A stretch of DNA of 64,000 nucleotides from Tenacibaculum discolor (lineage in GTDB: Bacteria; Bacteroidota; Bacteroidia; Flavobacteriales; Flavobacteriaceae): assembly GCF_003664185.1 (NCBI RefSeq), contig NZ_RCCS01000007.1, positions 310,001 to 374,000 of the forward strand, given 5' to 3'. How positions within the stretch are numbered: position 1 is the stretch's first letter; every line of letters begins with the position of its first letter. Positions 44,976-51,224 of the stretch are shown here, one piece after another. The position numbers and the translations under genes are program-made. The notes under the pieces are model-generated. The model was not told the origin of the DNA. It worked only from the letters and a program-made list of their open reading frames with translations, and did not search any database.

Positions 44976-45240
44976 GGTCATTCCGAACGATAGTGAGCAA
45001 TCTCACTCCAAAGTATTACACTTATTCTTTTATTATAATCACTGTCAGTTCGAGTGATTTTTATTGAGTGATAACGAAGTAAAAATTGTATCGAGAACTA
45101 TTAGAAAACTTCTCGATACAAAATTATTTTTATTTCATTTCAATAATTTTACTCGAAGTGACACTGGATGATAAAAAGAATATAGAAAAAAGAGAATAGA
45201 ACAAAGACCTATAAATAAGTCAATACTCTAACAGCGAAGT
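44976..45240 (+). repeat. Composite repeat, left copy, flanking the T6SS island
   Basis: Order: GTCATTCCGAACGATAG element (44976-45010), then 45031-45187, which matches 49590-49746 with a single difference over 157 bp, then a tail with ACCTATAAATAAGTC and CTCTAACAGCGAAG. Within it TGTCAGTTCGAGTGA (from 45043) and TACTCGAAGTGACA (to 45163) form a long hairpin with inner arms TTGTATCGAGAA and TTCTCGATACAA. Confidence 0.85.
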
Positions 45241-45447
45241 AGTCTTTTGTTAAAGATCGAATACTAAAACAGAGTTAACAAAAGTACCTTATAAGTACAA
45301 ACAAAGTACACGCTCCGTATTTACTTAGTACAAAGAGATTTAATGAAAAATATTCTAGTTTTTTAAGTGGAAAAATTGTAGGTTTGATACGTTGAAATTG
45401 CTAAGGATTACTTCAACAAGAAAAAAATATAACTAAAAAGCGATGCT

Positions 45448-45933
45448 ATGAAATATAGAACTATGCTGTTGTTTAACAACAGAGAGATAGAAGTACTAAC
45501 CTATAACTTTGGTTTTAATAGAAACATCAATACTTCTGATCAACCTACAAGCTCTGCTAACTTTGCAGGTTTAGAATTAGAAATTGAATCTGGTGGTAAT
45601 ACAGATATTGAAGAATGGGCATGTAAAGAAAATGCTATAGACCAATTAGAATTAAAAATCTACTATCCGTATTTAAAAGGAGGCTCTAAAACAATGACTT
45701 TCTTTGATTGCTATCTTAAAAAGTTTGAAACTATTTTTTCTAGTACAAACGATCAACCGATAAAAGACCGATTAATTATTACATGTGCTGGAGTAAAAAC
45801 ACCTAACTCTTCGATAGAATATACAACACATTGGAGAAAAACACTATCTGGTACACAAAATGAAGTAACCAATAATGGTAGTACTGTTTCAAGTGACGGC
45901 ACAAACTTTAGTGTAACCCCAAAATTATCGTAA
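45448..45933 (+). CDS. tssD: T6SS tube protein TssD (Bacteroidetes Hcp), orphan
   Basis: 161 residues resembling the Bacteroidetes Hcp family TssD: an N-terminal strand pair (LLFNNREIEVLTYNFGFNR), PTSSANFAGLELEIES, a (I)EEWACKENAID helix, and TFFDCYLKKFETIFSSTNDQ before RLIITCAGVKT. TssD monomers stack as hexamers to form the tube of the type VI apparatus, and effectors can bind inside the ring. No other T6SS structural gene is in the window, so this is an auxiliary copy delivering a neighbouring effector. The protease gene starts 1 bp after its stop. Confidence 0.8.
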   Translation: MKYRTMLLFNNREIEVLTYNFGFNRNINTSDQPTSSANFAGLELEIESGGNTDIEEWACKENAIDQLELKIYYPYLKGGSKTMTFFDCYLKKFETIFSSTNDQPIKDRLIITCAGVKTPNSSIEYTTHWRKTLSGTQNEVTNNGSTVSSDGTNFSVTPKLS

Positions 45934-45934
45934 T

Positions 45935-47116
45935 ATGCCAAGTTTTGTCCCCCTAGGAATTGCTGATTACAGCGGAAATAGTGAAAGAGGCTTTGTACAA
46001 TTTACTTACCAAATAGCCGATAATAATGCCAAAGAACTAACGCTACAAATTAGAGATGGAAGCTCGGTGATATATGAAGAAAAAATAACCGATGCCAACA
46101 AACTAAAACAAGGAGAACACATTTGGAAATGGGATGGGTTTGATAGCGGCGGAATTTTAGATACTGCTAAACTAACACAATACGAAAATTTAAACCTGTA
46201 TACTATTGGCGTAGATAACTCAAATAACTACAGTAGAAAAAAGTTAGATTTTAGTATGCGTTATGATGAGGTTAAATGGGTAGATGTAAAGATTGATAAA
46301 AACTCTAAAAGAATAGATGTTACACTACGTGTTAACCTAAAAGATGGAGGAGCAAAAGGAATAGAGTGTTATGAAAAAGATATTGACCCTGATCCAAAAC
46401 TTAGAGTTCCAATGAAAGTATGTCCGTGGGATAAAATACCACAGGGAGACTTAATTACTGGTAAACCTCCTTTAACAGCACGTACAAGAAGTTTTGAAGA
46501 TTTAGAAAGGTTGGCTTTAGAAGGCTTAAATTACCATTGGGGAAGAAACAGGAACCATTACGTAGCCAAAGATGTTGATATTGATGGAGAAAAATATGAA
46601 GTTTATGTAAACGCAATAAATACAACGGAGAAAACAATGGATGATGTTAGTTTAATCTTTAATACAAATGGTGATTGGATGCGCTCAGGAAACCCAGGAA
46701 CTGTGGAAGACCCTATTTCTTTTGTAGGAAATATTGTTTCTAGAGAAGCTGTATGCTATAATGTAGGGTATATTTATGAGTATTTTTATTTAGAAAATTG
46801 GGATTATCAAACTTTAGCTAATGAAGATAATGAGTTTAGGGAGACATCTGCACATGAAATAGGACACACTATTTTAAAAGCATATGGAGGAACTTTTTAT
46901 AGCTATGGTCATAAAGGAAGCGTAAATACTATTACTCAAAAACAAAAATCATCAGCCCCAGCTTACCCAGTTTCTGGAGAAATTGATATTATGCCATATT
47001 TGAAAAAGAATAAATATGGAGGAAAACGAAGACAACCTAACATATATAAAAGACTTGTAGCTTCAGAAAAAGATGTGTTAAGTTTACTTTGGTTAACTAA
47101 ATTAAAATTGAAATGA
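45935..47116 (+). CDS. HExxH metalloprotease, probable T6SS effector
   Basis: 393 residues, no signal peptide. Residues 1-110 look like an Ig/FlgD-type beta domain (GFVQFTYQIADNNAKELTLQ, GEHIWKWDGFDSGG). Residues about 185-393 form the catalytic part, with TSAHEIGHTILKAYGG giving the zinc HExxH at 307-311, a nearby His326 (YSYGHKG) as possible third ligand, and a conserved-looking end ASEKDVLSLLWLTKLK. Lack of a Sec signal, the TssD gene directly upstream and the lipoprotein genes overlapping downstream suggest a T6SS-delivered toxin acting in the periplasm. The target is unknown. Confidence 0.72.
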   Translation: MPSFVPLGIADYSGNSERGFVQFTYQIADNNAKELTLQIRDGSSVIYEEKITDANKLKQGEHIWKWDGFDSGGILDTAKLTQYENLNLYTIGVDNSNNYSRKKLDFSMRYDEVKWVDVKIDKNSKRIDVTLRVNLKDGGAKGIECYEKDIDPDPKLRVPMKVCPWDKIPQGDLITGKPPLTARTRSFEDLERLALEGLNYHWGRNRNHYVAKDVDIDGEKYEVYVNAINTTEKTMDDVSLIFNTNGDWMRSGNPGTVEDPISFVGNIVSREAVCYNVGYIYEYFYLENWDYQTLANEDNEFRETSAHEIGHTILKAYGGTFYSYGHKGSVNTITQKQKSSAPAYPVSGEIDIMPYLKKNKYGGKRRQPNIYKRLVASEKDVLSLLWLTKLKLK

Positions 47117-47469
47117 GAAAGCTGTTTTTAATAATTTTATTGATTGTAATAACTCAATCTTGTTCAACAAAATATCACGGTTATGTTTATGATTTTGATA
47201 AAGAAACCCCTTTAAATAAAGTGAAAGTTTATTATAAAGATTCTACAGATTTTGTTCTTAGTAATAAAGAAGGATATTTTGAGGTAAAAAAAAGCGCTAC
47301 AATAAAATACCTTCTCTTTGAAAAAGAAGATTATCGAAGATTTAGTTTAAGTACATTCGATAGACAAAATGAATTTATAAAAGAACAACCATTTGGAGAT
47401 ACTATCTATTTAATATCAAAAAATAGTAAACATAGAAGACCTCAAATAGCATTACCTATTAAAAACTAA
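47113..47469 (+). CDS. small lipoprotein 1, candidate immunity protein
   Basis: 118 residues. Overlaps the protease gene by 4 bases (ATGA). Type II signal peptide with lipid Cys17 (ITQSC), followed by STKYHG without acidic residues, which suggests retention facing the periplasm. The mature part resembles a carboxypeptidase-regulatory/transthyretin-like beta sandwich (GYVYDFDKETPLNKVKVYY, SNKEGYFEV). Translational coupling to the effector makes it the first candidate for immunity. Confidence 0.72.
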   Translation: MRKLFLIILLIVITQSCSTKYHGYVYDFDKETPLNKVKVYYKDSTDFVLSNKEGYFEVKKSATIKYLLFEKEDYRRFSLSTFDRQNEFIKEQPFGDTIYLISKNSKHRRPQIALPIKN

Positions 47470-47472
47470 AAA

Positions 47473-47832
47473 ATGAGGCTTTGTTACTTACTAATAATGA
47501 CGTTTATTTTAAACTCATGTTCATCAAGAATAGAAAGACCCGAAATTAAAGGAACACTATACGATTCTTTAACATACAAATCAGTTAAAGGTGTATTAAT
47601 ACAGATTGATGATGAACAAATAAAGTCCGATAACCAAGGAAAGTTTACCATACAGAGAGTAAAGAAAAGAGTGATGTTTAATTTTGAAGGAGGGCGTGTT
47701 CCTTTATTTTATTCAATGGAATTAAAACATCCAAAATATAAGAGTATCAAAATTGAAAAAGGAACAAGAGGGAGTTTTGGAGAAGAAACAATATTGTATG
47801 ATTCAATTTTCCTAAAGCCACTTGAAAAGTAA
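47473..47832 (+). CDS. small lipoprotein 2, candidate immunity protein
   Basis: 119 residues, lipid Cys16 (ILNSC), then SSRIERPEIKGTLYDS. Same transthyretin-like layout (KSVKGVLIQI, DNQGKFTI) and ends with YDSIFLKPLEK. The 3' end and the spacer that follows are repeated after lipoprotein 4, showing duplication. Confidence 0.72.
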   Translation: MRLCYLLIMTFILNSCSSRIERPEIKGTLYDSLTYKSVKGVLIQIDDEQIKSDNQGKFTIQRVKKRVMFNFEGGRVPLFYSMELKHPKYKSIKIEKGTRGSFGEETILYDSIFLKPLEK

Positions 47833-47861
47833 ACGTATTCTACAGATGTTATGCAGCTAAA

Positions 47862-48218
47862 ATGAAAAAACTAATTATTCTCTTCAGTCTAATTTATTTA
47901 GCAAGTTGTACTAATCATGTAAATGTGAAGATTAAAGGACATATTACTACAAGTAATGACTATAAAATAAAAAAGATAGAGGTTGGTCAAAAAATAGTAC
48001 ACTCTCCGATGGATTCCAGTTATTCAAAAATATTAGATATAAAGTTAACAAAGGATGGTTATTTTGAATTTGAAATTCAAAGAAAGGAAATGAAAGGAGA
48101 CAGTAATTTTGCTGTCATATTTAAAGAGGAAAGATATGAAACGGAATACAAGTTTGTAGATATAAGAAAAGAGAAAGAAATTGATTTAGGTACAGTTCTT
48201 TTAAAATTAAAAGGATAA
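47862..48218 (+). CDS. small lipoprotein 3, candidate immunity protein
   Basis: 118 residues, lipid Cys16 (YLASC), then TNHVNVKIKGHITTS. It is the most divergent member, lacking the SIFLKP end, but keeps a beta-sandwich pattern (TKDGYFEFEIQ, VIFKEERYETEYKFVD). Spacing of 29 bp to the previous gene and 12 bp to the next. Confidence 0.7.
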   Translation: MKKLIILFSLIYLASCTNHVNVKIKGHITTSNDYKIKKIEVGQKIVHSPMDSSYSKILDIKLTKDGYFEFEIQRKEMKGDSNFAVIFKEERYETEYKFVDIRKEKEIDLGTVLLKLKG

Positions 48219-48230
48219 CATTAATGTGGT

Positions 48231-48647
48231 ATGAAAATGAGAAGAATAGTTTATGTATGTATCCTTTTACTCGCTGTATCTTGTTCTAAACATAAGTATT
48301 ATTTCTCGCCTTTTATTCAAGGAAGTATTTATGATGCTAAATCTAAGAAGCCTATAGATAGTGTGAAGTTATCAATAAATTTATTAGAGAAAAGTACTTT
48401 AAAAGTAGTTTCACAAAGGGAGACTTTATCTAACAGCGATGGTTTTTTCTCATTAAACTCAGACCATATACTGTATACAGGAGATGGAAGAGAAGAATCT
48501 TCTCTTTTTGATGGGAGGTATACGAGTTTTTTAATACTTGAAAAAAGAGGATGTAAAAAAGACACTATACAAATAGAAAAATACTGGAAACGAAATGACA
48601 CAATTGCTAAACTGGATTCAATCTTCCTAAAGCCAATTGAAAAGTAA
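48231..48647 (+). CDS. small lipoprotein 4, candidate immunity protein
   Basis: 138 residues; a second Met two codons in (48237) is an alternative start. Lipid Cys18 (LLAVSC), then SKHKYYFSPFIQGSIYDA. Transthyretin-like core (SKKPIDSVKLSIN, NSDGFFSL) and the shared end LDSIFLKPIEK, one residue different from lipoproteins 2 and 6 in that motif. Confidence 0.72.
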   Translation: MKMRRIVYVCILLLAVSCSKHKYYFSPFIQGSIYDAKSKKPIDSVKLSINLLEKSTLKVVSQRETLSNSDGFFSLNSDHILYTGDGREESSLFDGRYTSFLILEKRGCKKDTIQIEKYWKRNDTIAKLDSIFLKPIEK

Positions 48648-48676
48648 GTGTGTTCTAGGCATGTCATGTAGCTAAA

Positions 48677-49024
48677 ATGAGAAAACAAATATTATTAATA
48701 GTATTAATTACATTTTTTACTTCTTGTACTGAAGGTACAAAAGAGTATTTTGAGGGGTATGTTTATTATAAAGAAATTCCCCTCAAAGGTGCAGTAATAA
48801 CTGAGGGACACTCTGAGCCTAATAACGTGTTTTCAACAACAGATAGTTTAGGGTATTTTAAACTAAAGCGATTTTCACAAACTTATGCAGATAAACTAAT
48901 ATTTAGTAAAAAAGGATTTAAAACAGATACCGTTTACCTATTAAGAGGTAGAAACTCCCCACCTCTATATACACTATTTTTACGTGAACAATCAGACACT
49001 TTATTTATGAAGAGGATAGAATAA
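48677..49024 (+). CDS. small lipoprotein 5, candidate immunity protein
   Basis: 115 residues, lipid Cys17 (FFTSC), then TEGTKEYFEGYVYYKEIP. Core with PLKGAVITEG, DSLGYFKLKRF and LIFSKKGFKTDTVYL. Ends DTLFMKRIE, a variant of the shared ending. Only 1 bp separates it from the next gene. Confidence 0.7.
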   Translation: MRKQILLIVLITFFTSCTEGTKEYFEGYVYYKEIPLKGAVITEGHSEPNNVFSTTDSLGYFKLKRFSQTYADKLIFSKKGFKTDTVYLLRGRNSPPLYTLFLREQSDTLFMKRIE

Positions 49025-49025
49025 A

Positions 49026-49409
49026 ATGAAAAAAGTAGTATTCATATTTATAATAGTAACATTAACAAGCTGTTTTGTTAAAAGAGTTAGTAGACCTCCT
49101 ATAATAGGTTATATATATAACTCTAAAACATTACAAAAAATAGATAGTGTTGATGTAGTAACTTGGGATTCAGTAAAAAAAGATTATTCTACTGAAACCA
49201 TTAGTGATGTAAACGGGAGCTTCTTTTTAAAAATGAAAACTTACTACGATAAAATGGCTATAGGAGGTGAAGCTCCCATGGGCTTTTTTAAGTTTAGTTT
49301 AATAAAAAAAGGATATGAAAAAAGAAGTATTGAGAGAAGAGGTAGGTATGGTTTTACAAAAGACACTATAAGGTTCGACTCAATCTTCTTAAAACCACTT
49401 GAAAAGTAA
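49026..49409 (+). CDS. small lipoprotein 6, candidate immunity protein
   Basis: 127 residues, lipid Cys16 (TLTSC), then FVKRVSRPPIIGYIYNSK. Core LQKIDSVDVVTW, DVNGSFFLK and FSLIKKGYEKRSI; ends RFDSIFLKPLEK. Last gene of the island; no clear terminator follows. Confidence 0.72.
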   Translation: MKKVVFIFIIVTLTSCFVKRVSRPPIIGYIYNSKTLQKIDSVDVVTWDSVKKDYSTETISDVNGSFFLKMKTYYDKMAIGGEAPMGFFKFSLIKKGYEKRSIERRGRYGFTKDTIRFDSIFLKPLEK

Positions 49410-49510
49410 TAGTTACAACTTAAAAAGGCAACTAAATTAATGGTTAATGTAATTATTCTAAAGTCTATATTTTAACAGTAAACATTCTTTCATCTAACTT
49501 CAAAATCAAC

Positions 49511-49800
49511 CGTCATTCCGAACGATAGCGAGAAACCGTAAGGTTCAGCGTAGCTAAATCTAACTCAAAAGAGTTACCCTTGTTCTTTATATTATAATCA
49601 CTGTCAGTTCGAGTGATTTTTATTGAGTGATAACGAAGTAAAAATTGTATCGAGAACTATTAGAAAACTTCTCGACACAAAATTATTTTTATTTCATTTC
49701 AATAATTTTACTCGAAGTGACACTGGATGATAAAAAGAATATAGAACGAAGACCTATAAATAAGTCTTTACTCTAACAGCGAAGCGGTCTATTCTCTTAG
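49511..49800 (+). repeat. Composite repeat, right copy, flanking the T6SS island
   Basis: Begins with GTCATTCCGAACGATAGCG and the extension AACCGTAAGGTTCAGCG (49511-49562), then 49590-49746 (157 bp, one difference to 45031-45187), then GACCTATAAATAAGTC and CTCTAACAGCGAAGCGGTCT. Same orientation and same order of parts as the left copy, 4559 bp apart. The hairpin spans 49602-49722. Confidence 0.85.
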
Positions 49801-49924
49801 CTCTAAAATAACCGTCATAACGAAGAACGATAAAACACCCTATAAAACATTGAGAATTTTGTTAGTTATACTAGTTAACATCTCATACCCATTAAAAAAC
49901 ATAACAAAAAGAGTATAAAACATA

Positions 49925-49955
49925 AAAAAGTACGAGCATATAGCTCGTACTTTTT
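49925..49955. terminator. Bidirectional hairpin terminator
   Basis: AAAAAGTACGAGC and GCTCGTACTTTTT form a perfect 13-bp stem around ATATA. It may end the island transcript and/or back up the DUF4469 gene. Confidence 0.8.
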
Positions 49956-49981
49956 ACGTTATAAAATTTTGTTTGAAACAT

Positions 49982-50020
49982 CAAACACTACTGTTGCCTG
50001 TTACATAACAGTAGTGTTTG
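49982..50020 (-). terminator. Hairpin after the DUF4469 gene
   Basis: CAAACACTACTGTT and AACAGTAGTGTTTG are perfect 14-bp arms, 26 bp beyond the stop at 50047. The T tract is weak on both strands, so it may be a processing or attenuation structure. Confidence 0.5.
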
Positions 50021-50046
50021 GTGTTAAACAACAGTACTGTTATTAC

Positions 50047-50751
50047 TTAAGCAACAGTAAGACTAAATGTAGAATCACCTACCATAATATCTTTTAAAAA
50101 GCGTTCAGAGTTTCCTGTTGCCTGCGTTTTAACCCTAACACGATAGTTACCAGCAGCAAGAGCAGGAGCTTGACCAATAATCTTCTTATAGCTGTTTTGT
50201 GCTAAATAAGAAACTTTGGTTTCGGTACCATCTTCGGCAACAAAATACAAACCAACCTCAGGTAAGTCTCCAGCAACTTTTAAACGCAAACCATTCAGCT
50301 CAAACAATCCGTTGGCAGATAAGATAGTATTCGTAGTTGCTGTGGTAATATCTTTTAAATTATTAATAACCGTGTTGGTAATAGGAGCAGTTACTTTTTG
50401 TAGCGGAATATCGTCTTTAATTTCGTTGATTAGCTTTCCGCTGTTGAGGTTAACGTGTAGTTTATGAGTTTCAGGATTAAAACCATCTTCCTCGGTATCA
50501 AAAACCCCAGAAATAGAGTACCCAATATTTAATAAAGGTAGATTAATGTTATCACCATCTTCTATCGACTCGATAATTTCTTCATAGTAAGAATTAAGCA
50601 CCGCCACAATATCGGTTTTACTTACTAGGTTACGTTTGCTCAACATTTTATCTATCAACTCGTCTTGATTAATAGTACGCTCTGTTAATACGCGTGCTGA
50701 GTAGTTAGTTTCATCGGTTAACTTGTTTTCAATTAAATAGTACTTCATCAT
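50047..50751 (-). CDS. HU/IHF-like DNA-binding protein with DUF4469-type C-terminal domain
   Basis: 234 residues. The N-terminal 130 resemble the bacteroidetal HU-like fold (LIDKMLSKRNLVSKTDIVAV, then NINLPLLNIGYSISGVF). The C-terminal part (about 140-234) matches the DUF4469 beta domain (GLFELNGLRLKVAGDLPEVG, GNYRVRVKTQATGN). Proteins of this type are frequent near polymorphic loci of Bacteroidetes; their role is unknown. Nothing links it firmly to the T6SS island. Confidence 0.75.
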   Translation of the reverse strand: MMKYYLIENKLTDETNYSARVLTERTINQDELIDKMLSKRNLVSKTDIVAVLNSYYEEIIESIEDGDNINLPLLNIGYSISGVFDTEEDGFNPETHKLHVNLNSGKLINEIKDDIPLQKVTAPITNTVINNLKDITTATTNTILSANGLFELNGLRLKVAGDLPEVGLYFVAEDGTETKVSYLAQNSYKKIIGQAPALAAGNYRVRVKTQATGNSERFLKDIMVGDSTFSLTVA

Positions 50752-51224
50752 ATCGATTTTTAAAATTACTTACTTTTTCTTTTGAATCCTTTTTGGGGTA
50801 GTAACAGCTAGCGTATTGGAGCAATAACCAATACATGCCAAAACAATTACTAACCTTGGTGTTATTCATCACCAAATAGTCAGGTATAAGAGTACCTTAA
50901 TAGCATTAACTTCGTAAAGATGTTGTAAAATTGAATGTGATTGAATAGTAATAAGAGATAGCAATTTACTTTTTACAAACAATTTTTATAGCTGACACTA
51001 AAATAGTTTTTTTTCGTTTTAACCCTCTGACTTTATGAGTTTTTTAACGTTTTAGGAAGCGTAGGGGAGGTATGGAAAAAGAAAACGCGGATGTGGAATC
51101 CGCGTTTTCAGTTATAAAGCGATTTTTATTGAGTAAAATAGACTGTTGAGGTAACTTAATCATATGTGTTTTTAGAAACCTAATAGAAGTAGAGTTAATT
51201 TGGATTACTAAAATAAATTATTGG
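50752..51224. other. 473-bp non-coding stretch
   Basis: No gene seen. It has a short hairpin (TTGGTG at 50856, CACCAA at 50870) and a strong terminator at 51081-51109. Confidence 0.6.
51081..51109 (-). terminator. Terminator downstream of the NTase-STAND gene
   Basis: GAAAACGCGGAT and ATCCGCGTTTTC are perfect 12-bp arms around GTGGA. On the minus strand the stem is followed by CTTTTTCC. It lies about 115 bp past the STAND gene stop. Confidence 0.75.

Larger units (their letters stand above)
44535..45447. other. 913-bp non-coding, repeat-rich stretch left of the T6SS island
   Basis: No credible gene. It contains a short GTCATT repeat (44617-44640), a possibly structured element (44719-44900), the left copy of the composite repeat (44976-45240) and, near 45283-45331, four GTAC-containing boxes upstream of the TssD gene. 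Confidence 0.7.
49410..50046. other. 637-bp non-coding stretch right of the T6SS island
   Basis: Holds the right copy of the composite repeat (49511-49800), two hairpins (49925-49955, 49982-50020) and the palindrome AACAGTACTGTT at 50030-50041 next to the stop of the DUF4469 gene. No gene seen. Confidence 0.7.

Noticed and set aside
45283..45331. Four GTAC boxes upstream of the TssD gene as an operator array
   Set aside because: Spacing is irregular (12, 10 and 23 bp) and the motif is short and AT-embedded; not distinguishable from chance by eye.
50047..50751. DUF4469 protein as a component of the T6SS cassette
   Set aside because: Opposite strand, outside the flanking repeats and with its own hairpins; no motif ties it to secretion.
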